The notes under the pieces are model-generated. The model worked only from the letters and a program-made list of their open reading frames with translations. It made no database searches and was not told the origin of the DNA. The position numbers were made by a program, and so were the translations under genes. Shown here piece after piece: positions 34,422-43,496 of a stretch of 64,000 bases of DNA. Positions within the stretch are counted from its first letter, which is position 1. The number at the start of each line of letters is the position of its first letter. This stretch comes from Pseudomonas sp. G34 (GTDB lineage Bacteria; Pseudomonadota; Gammaproteobacteria; Pseudomonadales; Pseudomonadaceae), in assembly GCF_031119625.1 (NCBI RefSeq), contig NZ_JAVHZV010000011.1, positions 1-64,000 on the forward strand, written 5' to 3'.

Positions 34422-35205
34422 TGCCCCAGCAGCCAGCCTCTATCACCGCGTGGTGGTCTGGCTGCTGTTCCTGATCCTGCTGCTGCCCCTGGCCGGCACC
34501 CTGCTCTACTCCCTGGCCACCAGCTGGTCAGCGACCATCCTGCCGGACGGCCTGACCTTCAAGTGGTACCTGCAGCTGTGGGGCGAGCCGCGCTTTCTGA
34601 AAGCCTTCGGCCAGTCGCTGCTGGTCTGCTTCGGCGCCCTGGCGCTGTCGGTGGTGCTGATCCTGCCGCTGCTGTTCGTGGTGCATTACCACTTCCCCAA
34701 ACTCGACGCGCTGATGAACGTGCTGATCCTGCTGCCGTTCGCCGTGCCGCCGGTGGTCTCCGCCGTGGGCCTGCTGCAGCTGTACGGCTCCGGCCCGCTG
34801 GCCATGGTCGGCACGCCGTGGATCCTGATCGGCTGCTACTTCACCATCGCCCTGCCGTTCATGTACCGCGCGATCACCAACAACCTGCAGGCCATCAACC
34901 TGCGTGACCTCATGGACGCCGCCCACCTGCTCGGCGCCAGCACCTGGAAAGCCGCCTTCCTGGTGGTGCTGCCCAACCTGCGCAAGGGCCTGATGGTGTC
35001 GCTGTTCCTGTCCTTCAGCTTTCTGTTCGGCGAGTTCGTGTTCGCCAACCTGCTGGTCGGCACGCGCTACGAGACCCTGCAGGTGTACCTCAACAACATG
35101 AAGAACAGCAGCGGCCACTTCAACAGCGCCCTGGTGATCTCCTACTTCTTTTTCGTCCTGGTGTTCACCTGGGCGGCCAATCGACTGAACAGGGACAAGG
35201 CATGA
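34408..35205 (+). CDS. ABC transporter permease 2
   Basis: 265 residues, six helices, with the EAA loop LMDAAHLLGASTWKAAFLVVLPNLRKG. It pairs with permease 1 as in putative 2-aminoethylphosphonate or spermidine-type importers. GAGGAG lies upstream of ATG 34408 inside the previous gene, and its stop overlaps the ATPase start by four bases. Confidence 0.88.
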   Translation: MSRADAPAASLYHRVVVWLLFLILLLPLAGTLLYSLATSWSATILPDGLTFKWYLQLWGEPRFLKAFGQSLLVCFGALALSVVLILPLLFVVHYHFPKLDALMNVLILLPFAVPPVVSAVGLLQLYGSGPLAMVGTPWILIGCYFTIALPFMYRAITNNLQAINLRDLMDAAHLLGASTWKAAFLVVLPNLRKGLMVSLFLSFSFLFGEFVFANLLVGTRYETLQVYLNNMKNSSGHFNSALVISYFFFVLVFTWAANRLNRDKA

Positions 35206-36188
35206 GCTTCCTGAGCATCCAGAACCTGCACAAGAACTACGGCAGCACCGCGATCTTCAGCGACATCAACGCCGAGATCCAGCAAGGCGAATTCGTCACC
35301 CTGCTCGGCCCGTCGGGCTGCGGCAAATCCACCCTGCTGCGCTGCATCGCCGGCCTTACCGAGGTCAATGGCGGCAGGATCCTGCTCGGCGGCGACGACC
35401 TGGTGCCGCTGGCGCCGCAAAAGCGCGGCATCGGCATGGTGTTCCAGAGCTACGCGCTGTTCCCCAACATGACCGCCGCGCAGAACGTCGCCTTCGGCCT
35501 GCGCATGCAGAAGGTCGGCAAAGCCGAATCTGCGCAGCGCGTGCAGGAAGCCCTGGCGATGGTCGAGCTTGGCGACTTCGCCGGCCGCTACCCGCATCAG
35601 CTGTCCGGGGGCCAGTGCCAGCGCGTCGCCCTGGCCCGTTCGCTGGTCACCCGCCCGCGCCTGCTGCTGCTCGACGAGCCGCTGTCGGCCCTCGATGCGC
35701 GCATCCGCAAACACCTGCGCGAGCAGATCCGCAGCATCCAGCAGGAACTCGGCCTGACCACCATTTTCGTCACCCACGACCAGGAAGAAGCGCTGGTGAT
35801 GAGCGACCGCATCTTCCTGATGAACGCCGGGCGCATCGTCCAGAGCGGCGACGCGGAAACCCTTTACACCGCGCCGGCCGATGCCTTCACCGCGGGCTTT
35901 ATCGGCAACTACAACCTGCTCGACGCGCCCACCGCCAGCCGCCTGCTCGGCCGCCCGCTGAGCAGCCAGGTGGCCATCCGCCCGGAAGCCATCGTGCTCG
36001 GCCAGGGCCCGATCAGCGCAATCATTCGCAGCCACGCCCTGCTCGGTAATATCATCCGCTACCGGGTGGACGCCGGCGGCGTGGAACTGCTGGTCGACGT
36101 GCTCAACCGCAGCGCCGACGACCTGCACGCCAACGGCCACCCGATCTCACTGGATATCGCGGCGAGCGCCGTAAAAGAGGTGGGATAG
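35202..36188 (+). CDS. ABC transporter ATP-binding protein
   Basis: 328 residues. Walker A GPSGCGKST, Q-loop VFQSYALFPNMTAAQNV, signature LSGGQCQRVALARSL, Walker B LLLLDEPLSALD and switch His VTHDQEEAL are all intact. The C-terminal part (about 235-328) is a TOBE-like regulatory region. It powers the two permeases. The TAG stop is formed together with the first G of a 264-bp inverted-repeat element, so the element may have redefined the C-terminus or simply landed at the stop. Confidence 0.88.
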   Translation: MSFLSIQNLHKNYGSTAIFSDINAEIQQGEFVTLLGPSGCGKSTLLRCIAGLTEVNGGRILLGGDDLVPLAPQKRGIGMVFQSYALFPNMTAAQNVAFGLRMQKVGKAESAQRVQEALAMVELGDFAGRYPHQLSGGQCQRVALARSLVTRPRLLLLDEPLSALDARIRKHLREQIRSIQQELGLTTIFVTHDQEEALVMSDRIFLMNAGRIVQSGDAETLYTAPADAFTAGFIGNYNLLDAPTASRLLGRPLSSQVAIRPEAIVLGQGPISAIIRSHALLGNIIRYRVDAGGVELLVDVLNRSADDLHANGHPISLDIAASAVKEVG

Positions 36189-36451
36189 GGTCTGTTCACC
36201 TTTCAGCACAAGCCGCGTTGCAGCGAGAACTTTCACCCGGTTAGGCGCAAGACGCAGGCAGTGGTTGGACCAGCCCCACATCGTGTCACGACAGCGGGTG
36301 AAACTTCCCGCGCACCCCCTTGGGACGGGCCTATTTTTTCGCGATACTGCGTTTCTCGCTGACTCATTTGGCCCACCAAACTTCGCAGCTCGCGCCTTGC
36401 CTCGCAAAAAAATAGGCACCGGCGCGGTCGTACTGAAAGGAAAACAGACCC
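36188..36451. mobile_element. 264-bp MITE-like element with terminal inverted repeats
   Basis: Left end GGGTCTGTTCACCTTTCAG (36188-36206); right end, read inverted, GGGTCTGTTTTCCTTTCAG; 17 of 19 bases agree. An inner inverted repeat GCCTATTTTTT (36329-36339) and AAAAAATAGGC (36407-36417) lies inside. There is no transposase. It fills the gap between the ATPase stop and the HAD start, and I cannot see a clear target duplication. Confidence 0.8.
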
Positions 36452-36453
36452 TC

Positions 36454-37107
36454 ATGGCCCTGGCAATTTTCGATCTCGACGAAACCCTGATCAACGGCGA
36501 CTGCGCCAGCCTGTGGAGCGAGCACATGGCCGCCCTGGGCTGGGTCGACGGCGAGAGTTTCATCGCCAAGGACCACCAGCTGATGGCGCTGTACGCCGAA
36601 GGCAAACTGGCCATGGAGGACTACATGACCTTCAGCCTGTCGCCGCTGGTGGGGCGCACGCCGGAGGAAGTCGCCTTCGTGGTCGAGCCCTTCGTGGAAG
36701 ACGTGATCGAGCCGATCTTCTTCAGCGACGCCACCCGCTGCCTGGCCACCCATCGCCAGGCCGGCGACCGCATCCTGATCATTTCCGCCTCGGCGCATTT
36801 TCTGGTCAGCGCCATCGCCGAACGCCTCAAGGTCGAAGAGGTGCTGGCCATCGACCTGCACGAGGAATACGGCCATTACAGCGGCAAGACCAGGGGCGTG
36901 CTGACCTACCGCGAAGGCAAGGTCACCCGCCTGCATGCCTGGCTCGAAGAACACGGCGAAAGCCTGGACGGCGCCTACTTCTACTCCGACTCACGCAACG
37001 ACCTGCCGCTGCTGCAACGGGTCGACAAACCCCACGCGGTCAACCCGGACCCGGTGCTGCGCGAGCATGCCGAACGCGAGGGCTGGCCGATACTGAGCTG
37101 GAGTTGA
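36454..37107 (+). CDS. HAD-IB family phosphatase
   Basis: 217 residues of the phosphoserine-phosphatase-like HAD group. Motif I FDLDETLINGDC (nucleophile Asp, acid-base Asp), motif II IISASAHFLVSAIAERL, and motif III/IV YSDSRNDLPLLQRVD. It should remove phosphate from a small metabolite. It begins three bases after the right end of a 264-bp mobile element, whose terminal repeat supplies AAAGGA as the only visible ribosome-binding site, rather far (12 bases) from the ATG. It was probably the last gene of the uptake operon before the insertion. Confidence 0.85.
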   Translation: MALAIFDLDETLINGDCASLWSEHMAALGWVDGESFIAKDHQLMALYAEGKLAMEDYMTFSLSPLVGRTPEEVAFVVEPFVEDVIEPIFFSDATRCLATHRQAGDRILIISASAHFLVSAIAERLKVEEVLAIDLHEEYGHYSGKTRGVLTYREGKVTRLHAWLEEHGESLDGAYFYSDSRNDLPLLQRVDKPHAVNPDPVLREHAEREGWPILSWS

Positions 37108-37152
37108 GCGCGATAGCAGCAAGGTAGTGAAAGCGGCAGTAAGACTCACACC

Positions 37153-37176
37153 TGTGGGAGCGGGCCATGCCCGCGA
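37153..37176. repeat. REP sequence, forward
   Basis: TGTGGGAGCGGGCCATGCCCGCGA, a Pseudomonas REP hairpin (GCGGGC/GCCCGC). It faces the inverted copy at 37379-37402. The whole 37108-37576 gap is made of repeats and holds no gene. Confidence 0.8.
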
Positions 37177-37205
37177 AAATTACGGCATAAATCGTTCCCA
37201 AAGGC

Positions 37206-37295
37206 GTAGGGTGGACGACGCTTCACCTACGCGGCCCGCCCCGTCCACCGCTTTACGATCGCAATGGTGGATGAAAAAAGCGCCATCCACCCTAC
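37206..37295. repeat. GTAGGGTGGA palindromic repeat, copy 2
   Basis: 90 bases from GTAGGGTGGACGAC to ATCCACCCTAC with internal CCGTCCACCG/ATGGTGGATG symmetry. Same family as the copies at 32668 and 37428. Confidence 0.85.
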
Positions 37296-37378
37296 GTCTA
37301 CCTGGGATGCGCGCAGATGATGCGTAACCTACGAATGGTGGGAACGGGCGGGGACGCCTAGTTGTTCATGCGCGCGAA

Positions 37379-37402
37379 TCGCGGGCATGGCCCGCTCCCA
37401 CA
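37379..37402. repeat. REP sequence, inverted
   Basis: Exact reverse complement of the 24-base REP at 37153-37176. Together they bracket GTAGGGTGGA copy 2 in a BIME-like arrangement. Confidence 0.8.
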
Positions 37403-37427
37403 ATAGATCGCTGAACTGCCGGCAGTC

Positions 37428-37517
37428 GTAGGGTGGACGACGCCTCACCTACGCGGCCCGACCCGTCCACTGCTCTGCGATCGCAATGGTGGATGAAAAG
37501 AGCGTCATCCACCCTAC
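37428..37517. repeat. GTAGGGTGGA palindromic repeat, copy 3
   Basis: 90 bases, nearly identical to copy 2 and in the same orientation, 133 bases further on. Lies just past the 3' end of the rbs operon. Confidence 0.85.
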
Positions 37518-37576
37518 GTCTGCTTCTGCCTTGCAGCAGCCCAGGCGGCGCGTTAAAGAAGATCGTCAACAGCTTC

Positions 37577-37981
37577 TTAGAACGTCACACCCGCGATCAG
37601 CGCAATATTGCTGTACGGCCGGCACTCCCCGGTACGGATCTGCACGCGAGCCTTGGCACAGGCGGCCTTGAGTTCGTCATGGCTGACCAGTTGCCGCTCG
37701 CCCAACTCCCCGGCTGCGGTCAGCGCTTCGATGGCCTCGAGCGCCAGGGGCGCGACTTCCAGGGTTTCCCGGGCCAGCAGATGGCCCTGCACCTGCATCT
37801 CGCTGAGCACCACTTTCAGGGTAGTGACGAAGTCCGGTACGCCGGCGGTCAGCGCCAGGTCGATGCATGGCGTACCTGCGGGTACCGGCATGCCGGCGTC
37901 GCCAATGACGATGATGTCGCCATGGCCCAGGCGAGCGATGGCGGCGGACAATTCGGCGTTGAGCAGGGGCGTCTTCTTCAT
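37577..37981 (-). CDS. rbsD: D-ribose pyranase
   Basis: 134 residues, full length. [34 protein letters not shown] contains the catalytic His and Asp of RbsD, and the C-terminus ends [19 protein letters not shown] with the conserved Tyr. It converts beta-pyranose to beta-furanose ribose so ribokinase can act. Last gene of the rbs operon; its ATG overlaps the rbsK stop by four bases. Confidence 0.93.
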   Translation of the reverse strand: MKKTPLLNAELSAAIARLGHGDIIVIGDAGMPVPAGTPCIDLALTAGVPDFVTTLKVVLSEMQVQGHLLARETLEVAPLALEAIEALTAAGELGERQLVSHDELKAACAKARVQIRTGECRPYSNIALIAGVTF

Positions 37982-38886
37982 GCGGGCAACTCGTGGCGAT
38001 AAGGGATGGAGGGCTGTGCGCCCGGCCGGGTGACGGCCAGGGCGGCGGCTTGCTGGCCGAGGCGGATGGCGCTTTCCAGCGGCAGGCCTTCGGCCAAACC
38101 GGCAGCGAAGCCGCCAACGAAGGTGTCACCGGCGGCGGTGGTATCGACCGCCACCACAGGCTCGACCGGCAGGTGCAGATGGCGCTCGCTGTCGGCGTAG
38201 AAAACGCCCTGGCTGCCGAGGGTGATCAGTACGCGGCGGGCACCACTGGCCAACAGTTTTTCCGCAGCCTGCAGGGCGCTTTGCGGTGAGTCGACGGCGA
38301 TGCCGGTCAGCAGCGCGGCTTCGCTCTCGTTGGGAATCAGGTAGTCGATCAGGCTGTACCAGCTTTCCGGCAACGGCCCAACCGCGGGAGCCGGATTGAG
38401 GATCACCGTGCGGCCCAGTGCATGAGCGCGCGCCAAGGTGGCCTCGACGGTGGCCATGGGCATTTCCAGCTGGGCGATGACGATATCCGCCGCCGCCAGC
38501 AAACCATCATGATCAACCAGGCGCTCAGCGGTCATTTCGCCGTTACCACCCGCCGCGATGACGATGGCGTTCTGGCCGGCGTCGTCGACCAGGATCGTCG
38601 CGATGCCGGTGGCTACATCAGGCACCGTCGCCACGCCGCTGCAGTCGATGCCTTCGGCAAGCAGGCCGGCTCGCAGTTCGGCGCCATGGGCGTCGTCGCC
38701 CACACAGCCGACCATCGCTACCGTGGCGCCGAGCCGCGCGGCAGCCACCGCCTGGTTGGCGCCCTTGCCGCCCGCCGCGGTAGCAAAACCGTGCCCGGCC
38801 AGTGTTTCGCCCGCAACGGGAAAGCGCGGCATGCGGACGATCAGGTCCATGTTCAGGCTGCCCACCACAACTACCTTCGCGTGCAT
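37978..38886 (-). CDS. rbsK: Ribokinase
   Basis: 302 residues, PfkB family. N-terminal [27 protein letters not shown], substrate-binding [15 protein letters not shown] and C-terminal [21 protein letters not shown] with catalytic Asp in the GAGD-like motif (here AAGD). Phosphorylates ribose at O5 using ATP. Follows rbsR by 48 bases and overlaps rbsD. Confidence 0.93.
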   Translation of the reverse strand: MHAKVVVVGSLNMDLIVRMPRFPVAGETLAGHGFATAAGGKGANQAVAAARLGATVAMVGCVGDDAHGAELRAGLLAEGIDCSGVATVPDVATGIATILVDDAGQNAIVIAAGGNGEMTAERLVDHDGLLAAADIVIAQLEMPMATVEATLARAHALGRTVILNPAPAVGPLPESWYSLIDYLIPNESEAALLTGIAVDSPQSALQAAEKLLASGARRVLITLGSQGVFYADSERHLHLPVEPVVAVDTTAAGDTFVGGFAAGLAEGLPLESAIRLGQQAAALAVTRPGAQPSIPYRHELPA

Positions 38887-38934
38887 TACCGGTGTTCCTC
38901 TACGTCAGCGAAACGCGTGGGCGCTTCGAACTAT

Positions 38935-39933
38935 TCAAGTCAGTGGCGCTGCGCTGGACTCGCGCAACACCAGGGTGGGTTCGATCAGTTGCTGCTCGGC
39001 GGCCAGGCCGGGCGTGCGGATACGTGCCAGTAACCGGGCGGCAGCGGTCTCTCCGAGCTGGCCGATGGATTGGCCGACCGTGGTCAATGCCGGGTGCAGG
39101 TAGCGGCTGACTTCGATGTCGTCGAAACCCACCACCGAGAGCTGCTGCGGCACGTTCACGTTGCGCTCGGCAGCGGCGCGCAGCACGCCCAGGGCGATCA
39201 TGTCGTTGCCGGCGAAAATCGCCGTGGGCGCATCATCACCCGCCAGCAGCACCTGGGCAGCGGCGTGCCCGGCGGGGCTGGTAAAAGCGCAATCGACTAC
39301 CGGCAGCGCCTCGACCTTGGCTTCGGCCAGGGCTCTGCGGTAACCCGCCGCACGCAGCTGCACCACCTGGGTACTGGCCGGCCCACCGATACAGGCGATA
39401 CGCCGATGGCCGAGCTCGAGAAGATGCCGCGTCGCCAGGTAGGCGCCGCGCTCATGATCCACCTGCACGCGATCGGCCGTTACGCCATCGAGGGAACGGT
39501 CGACCAGCATCAGCGGTACTTTCAAACCCGCCAGTGCCTGGGCGAAGGCCGCGTCGCTGGCCACGGTGGCGACGATCAGCCCGTCGATGCGCCGCTCCAG
39601 CAACACGCGCAGGTAGCGCAGCTGCTTGTCGATGTCGTCGTCGGAATTGCACAGGATCACGCTGTAGCCGTTGCGCTCGGCGTGGTCCTCGATGCCGCGG
39701 GCCAGCTCGGCGAAGTACGGGTTGCTGGCGTTCGGTACCAGCAGGCCGATGGTGCCGGTGGCCCGGACCCTGAGCGAGCGGGCCACGCCGCTGGGCACGT
39801 AACCCAGCTCGGCGATGGCCGCCTCGACCTTGCTGCGCACCGGGTCGCTGACCGGCCGGGTGCCGTTCACCACATGGGACACCGTGGTGTAGGAAATACC
39901 GGCCCGCGCGGCGACGTCCTTGATGGTGGCCAC
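38935..39933 (-). CDS. rbsR: LacI family ribose operon repressor
   Basis: 332 residues. Helix-turn-helix MATIKDVAARAGISYTTVSHVVNGTRPVS with hinge helix VRSLRVRATGT-type region (SGVARSLRVR), then a periplasmic-binding-like ligand domain ending YLHPALTTVGQSIGQLGETAAARLL. It is encoded inside the operon, six bases after rbsC. The likely target is the ACGCAAACGTTTGCGT palindrome upstream of rbsB at 43474-43489, released by ribose. Confidence 0.92.
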   Translation of the reverse strand: MATIKDVAARAGISYTTVSHVVNGTRPVSDPVRSKVEAAIAELGYVPSGVARSLRVRATGTIGLLVPNASNPYFAELARGIEDHAERNGYSVILCNSDDDIDKQLRYLRVLLERRIDGLIVATVASDAAFAQALAGLKVPLMLVDRSLDGVTADRVQVDHERGAYLATRHLLELGHRRIACIGGPASTQVVQLRAAGYRRALAEAKVEALPVVDCAFTSPAGHAAAQVLLAGDDAPTAIFAGNDMIALGVLRAAAERNVNVPQQLSVVGFDDIEVSRYLHPALTTVGQSIGQLGETAAARLLARIRTPGLAAEQQLIEPTLVLRESSAAPLT

Positions 39934-39939
39934 GACGAA

Positions 39940-40920
39940 TCAGCCCCGGCGCTTGGCGCGATAGCTGCGGTAGGTGTCGAGGATCACCGCAATGACGATC
40001 ACCGCACCGGTGATGATCCGCTTGGTCGGTTCGGTCGCGCCGATCTGCGCGAGGCCTGCGGCCAGCACGGAAATGATCAGCACGCCAAAGAAGGTGCTGA
40101 TCACCGAGCCACGGCCGCCCATCAGGCTGGTGCCACCGATGACTACGGCCGCGATCACCTGCAGCTCCAGGCCGGAGCCGGCATTCGGGTCGGCGGCTTC
40201 CAGGCGGGAGATCTGGAACAGCGCGGCCAGGCCGGCGAGCAGGCCCATCAGGGCGAACACCGAGATCTTGTAAGGTTTCGGGTTGATGCCGGCCAGGCGT
40301 ACCGCTTCTTCGTTGGTGCCGATGGCCACCAGGTAGCGGCCGAACACGCTGCGGGTCAACAGCAGGTGCGCGGCAGCGATCACCAGCAAGGCGATCACGA
40401 ACGACGGCGAGATGCCGGCGGCGAACGGCGTCGACAGCCAGGCGTAGGCGTCGCCGATGTACGCGGTGCGCGAGTCGGTGAGCTGGTAGGCCAGGCCGCG
40501 GGCCATCTCCAGCACGCCGAGGGAGACGATGAACGAGGGAATGCCCCAGGCCACGGTGATGATCCCGGTGACGCTGCCGGCCAGTGCTGCACAGGCCATG
40601 CCCAGCAATGCTGCCGGCACGATGCCCCAGCCAAAGCCGAGGGTCGCCACGCTGACCACGGCAGCGGCCAGGGCCAGCACCGAACCGACGGACAGGTCGA
40701 TGCCGCCGATGATCAGGATCAGCGTCATGCCCACCGCCAGCACCATCAGGTCGGGAATCTGGTTGGCCAGGGTGGTGAAGGTCGAGTAGGACAGGAAATG
40801 GCTGCTCAGCGATGAGAACAGCACGATCATCGCCAGCAACGCGCCAGCCAGGCCGAGGTAGGTGCCCAGGCCCTGGTGCGTGCCACTGCGCTTGGCGGGC
40901 GTGGCGGACGGAGTGGTCAT
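39940..40920 (-). CDS. rbsC: Ribose ABC transporter permease
   Basis: 326 residues with about ten hydrophobic helices and the sugar permease pattern (LVLAVGMTLILIIGGIDLSVGSVLALAA, GTNEEAVRLAGINPKPYKISVFALMG, GGTSLMGGRGSVISTFFGVLII). Start ATG 40920 overlaps the rbsA stop by four bases, with CAGGAG nine bases upstream. Forms the ribose channel with RbsA. Confidence 0.92.
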   Translation of the reverse strand: MTTPSATPAKRSGTHQGLGTYLGLAGALLAMIVLFSSLSSHFLSYSTFTTLANQIPDLMVLAVGMTLILIIGGIDLSVGSVLALAAAVVSVATLGFGWGIVPAALLGMACAALAGSVTGIITVAWGIPSFIVSLGVLEMARGLAYQLTDSRTAYIGDAYAWLSTPFAAGISPSFVIALLVIAAAHLLLTRSVFGRYLVAIGTNEEAVRLAGINPKPYKISVFALMGLLAGLAALFQISRLEAADPNAGSGLELQVIAAVVIGGTSLMGGRGSVISTFFGVLIISVLAAGLAQIGATEPTKRIITGAVIVIAVILDTYRSYRAKRRG

Positions 40921-42485
40921 TGGCAAAGCTCCTGTAACGGGGGTGCGACATCGCCGATCAGGGCTTCGCGGCTGCGGTAGCCGGCAAAAGCGGCAGCCAG
41001 CAGACGGTCCTGGCTCCAGTCGTCGCGGTCGAATGTTTCGATAAGGCGGCCAGCGGACAGCACGCCGATACGGTCGCAGATCAGCATCAGCTCGCGCAGG
41101 TCACTGGACACCACCACGAGCGCCTTGCCCTGGCGGGCCAGCTCACCGAGCAGGCCGTAGATTTCGAACTTGGCGCCGACGTCGATGCCGCGGGTCGGCT
41201 CGTCGAACAGCAGCACCTGGCAGTCGCGCTCCAGCCAGCGGCCGATGACCACCTTCTGCTGGTTGCCACCGGACAGTTCAGCCACGGCCTGATGGGGCCC
41301 GTTGCAGCGAATGCGCATGGCATCGATCTGCCGCTGCGCCAGTGCCTGCTCCGCCGCCGGGCGCATCACGCCGTGCCGGGAGACCGCCGGCATATTGCCC
41401 AGTGCCAGGTTGGCGGCAATCGGCTGGCCGAGCAGCAGGCCTTCGCCCTTGCGGTCTTCGGTGATCAGCGCGATGCCATGGCCTACCGCTTCAGCCGGTG
41501 AGCGCACGCGCACCGGCACAGGCGGATTGCCGATGGCCACCTGGCCGCTGTCAGCGCGGTCGGCGCCATAGATCAGCCGCAGCAATTCGGTACGGCCAGC
41601 GCCGATCAGCCCGGAAATGCCGTAGATCTCCCCGGCCCGCACACTGAACGACACGTCGTCCACCTTGCCGCGCCGGCTGAGATTGCTGATCTGCAACAGC
41701 GGCGCACCAATCTGCCGTTCGCCCAGGTCGATGGCGTCGCCGACATCGCGGCCAACCATCAGGGTGACCAGCTCGTCGCTGCTGTAACGATCGATGGGCT
41801 CCACGGCGACCAGTTGGCCGTCACGCAGCACGGCGACGCGCTGCGCCACCTTGGCCAGTTCTTCGAGACGGTGGGAGATATAGACGATGGCCACACCGGC
41901 GTCGCGCAGGCGCTGGATCTGCTCGAACAGCAGGTCGACCTCACGGGCGGTGAGCATCGCCGTGGGTTCGTCGAGCACCAGCACGCGGCAATCGCCGATC
42001 AGGTTGCGGGCGATCTCGACCATCTGCTGATGGCCGACGCCCAGCGCGGCGACCGGGGTGTCCGGGTCGATAGCCTCCAGGCCGACCCGTGCCATGGCCT
42101 CACGCGCCATCTCGCGCAGGCGGCCACGGGCAATCCAGCCGCCACGGCTGGGCAGGTTGTCGAGAAACAGGTTCTCGGCCACGGTCAGGGTCGGCAGCAG
42201 GTTGAGCTCTTGCAACACCATGCGCACGCCAAGGCGCTCGGCCTCGCGGCGACTGGCCGGCGCGTAGGGCTGGCCGAGAAAGCTCAGGGAGCCGGTAGTC
42301 GGCTGCTCCAGCCCACAGAAAATCTTCGAAAGGGTACTTTTGCCGGCGCCGTTCTCGCCGGTCAGCGCCAGCGCTTCACCGGCGCGCAGCTCCAGCTCGA
42401 CCCCGCCCAGCACGGGCTGGACGTAGGTCTTGCCGATATTGCGGGCGGCGAGAACGGTCTCGCCGGCCACTACCGCATGGGTCAC
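40917..42485 (-). CDS. rbsA: Ribose ABC transporter ATP-binding protein (two ABC domains)
   Basis: 522 residues, duplicated ABC domains. The first has Walker A TGENGAGKSTLSK; the second has a degenerate Walker A GLIGAGRTELLR, signature LSGGNQQKVVIGRWL and Walker B VLLFDEPTRGIDVG, as usual for the sugar-import family. Energises ribose uptake. ATG overlaps the rbsB stop by four bases. Confidence 0.93.
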   Translation of the reverse strand: MTHAVVAGETVLAARNIGKTYVQPVLGGVELELRAGEALALTGENGAGKSTLSKIFCGLEQPTTGSLSFLGQPYAPASRREAERLGVRMVLQELNLLPTLTVAENLFLDNLPSRGGWIARGRLREMAREAMARVGLEAIDPDTPVAALGVGHQQMVEIARNLIGDCRVLVLDEPTAMLTAREVDLLFEQIQRLRDAGVAIVYISHRLEELAKVAQRVAVLRDGQLVAVEPIDRYSSDELVTLMVGRDVGDAIDLGERQIGAPLLQISNLSRRGKVDDVSFSVRAGEIYGISGLIGAGRTELLRLIYGADRADSGQVAIGNPPVPVRVRSPAEAVGHGIALITEDRKGEGLLLGQPIAANLALGNMPAVSRHGVMRPAAEQALAQRQIDAMRIRCNGPHQAVAELSGGNQQKVVIGRWLERDCQVLLFDEPTRGIDVGAKFEIYGLLGELARQGKALVVVSSDLRELMLICDRIGVLSAGRLIETFDRDDWSQDRLLAAAFAGYRSREALIGDVAPPLQELCQ

Positions 42486-43438
42486 GGCTTGGTCACGAGT
42501 TCGACCGGAGTTTCGATCACGCCGTCTTTCGCGCCGGTGGGCTCACCCTTGACCAGCTTGAGCGCCGCCTCGATGCCGAACACCGCCTGACGCGCGGCGA
42601 ACTGGTCGGCGGTGGCGAGCACGCGACCGTCCTTGAGCATCGGCTTGATGGCGTTGATGTTGTCGTAACCGACCACCTGCACCTGGTCCTTCTTGCCAGC
42701 GGCACGCACGGCAGATACCGCGCCAAGTGCCATGCTGTCGTTGCCGGCCAGCAGCGCTTTCAGATCGGGGTACTCGTTGAGCATGGCCGAGGCCACCGCG
42801 TTGCCACGGTCGATTTCCCAGTTGCCGGACTGCACGCCGACGATCTTCATGCCGGCCGCTTCCATGGCGTCCTTGAAGCCCGCGGTGCGCTGCTGGGCGT
42901 TGGTGGTGGTGGAAACGCCTTCGATGATGCCGACTTCGTCGCCCGCCTTGAGCTTGTTCTGCGCCAGGTACTCGCCGACCAGGCGCGCGCCCTTGCGGTT
43001 GTCCGGGCCTACGAAGGGCACGTCCAGGCCTTTGCTTTTCACCACTTCAGGGTCGAGACGGTTGTCGATATTGACGATCTTGATGCCGGCATCGCTGGCC
43101 TTCTTGATCACCGGCACCAGGGCCTTGGAGTCAGCCGGGGCGATCACCAGGGCATCGACCTTGGCAACGATCATCTGCTCGACGATACGGATCTGCGCGG
43201 AGGTATCGGTCTCGTCCTTGATGCCGTTGGCGATCAATTCGAACTGCGCAGGGTTTTCTTTCTGGTAGGCCTTGGCGCCATCTTCCATGGTGCGGAAGAA
43301 CTCGTTGGCGAGGGACTTCATGACCAGCGCAACGCGGGGCGTATCACCTTCGGCGGCATGGGCACTGGAGAAACTGACAAGGGCAGCGGCACCAAGGGCA
43401 ATGGCGGCGCAGAGCCGGGCAGGACGGAAACCGGACAT
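42482..43438 (-). CDS. rbsB: Ribose-binding periplasmic protein
   Basis: 318 residues with a signal peptide ending SSAHA (about residue 28). The mature domain is a type I periplasmic binding protein: VALVMKSLANEFFRTMEDGAKAYQKEN, VDALVIAPADSKALVPVIKKA, VPFVGPDNRKGARLVGEYLA and GYDNINAIKPMLKDGRVLATADQ. Captures ribose. First gene of the operon, with GGAG seven bases before the ATG and the promoter/operator just upstream. Confidence 0.92.
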   Translation of the reverse strand: MSGFRPARLCAAIALGAAALVSFSSAHAAEGDTPRVALVMKSLANEFFRTMEDGAKAYQKENPAQFELIANGIKDETDTSAQIRIVEQMIVAKVDALVIAPADSKALVPVIKKASDAGIKIVNIDNRLDPEVVKSKGLDVPFVGPDNRKGARLVGEYLAQNKLKAGDEVGIIEGVSTTTNAQQRTAGFKDAMEAAGMKIVGVQSGNWEIDRGNAVASAMLNEYPDLKALLAGNDSMALGAVSAVRAAGKKDQVQVVGYDNINAIKPMLKDGRVLATADQFAARQAVFGIEAALKLVKGEPTGAKDGVIETPVELVTKP

Positions 43439-43473
43439 GGGCGAACTCCATGATTATTGTCGTTGTTATCGAT

Positions 43474-43489
43474 ACGCAAACGTTTGCGT
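43474..43489 (-). promoter_or_regulatory. RbsR operator, perfect palindrome ACGCAAACGTTTGCGT
   Basis: Sixteen-base perfect dyad with central CG, the LacI/GalR type. It lies 36 bases before rbsB ATG and immediately after the -10 region, so bound repressor would block initiation. Confidence 0.85.
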
Positions 43490-43496
43490 GGGCATA

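Noticed and set aside
37153..37517. Regularly spaced repeats resembling a CRISPR array
   Set aside because: The repeats are palindromic, differ in type (REP and GTAGGGTGGA) and no equal-length spacers or cas genes exist.
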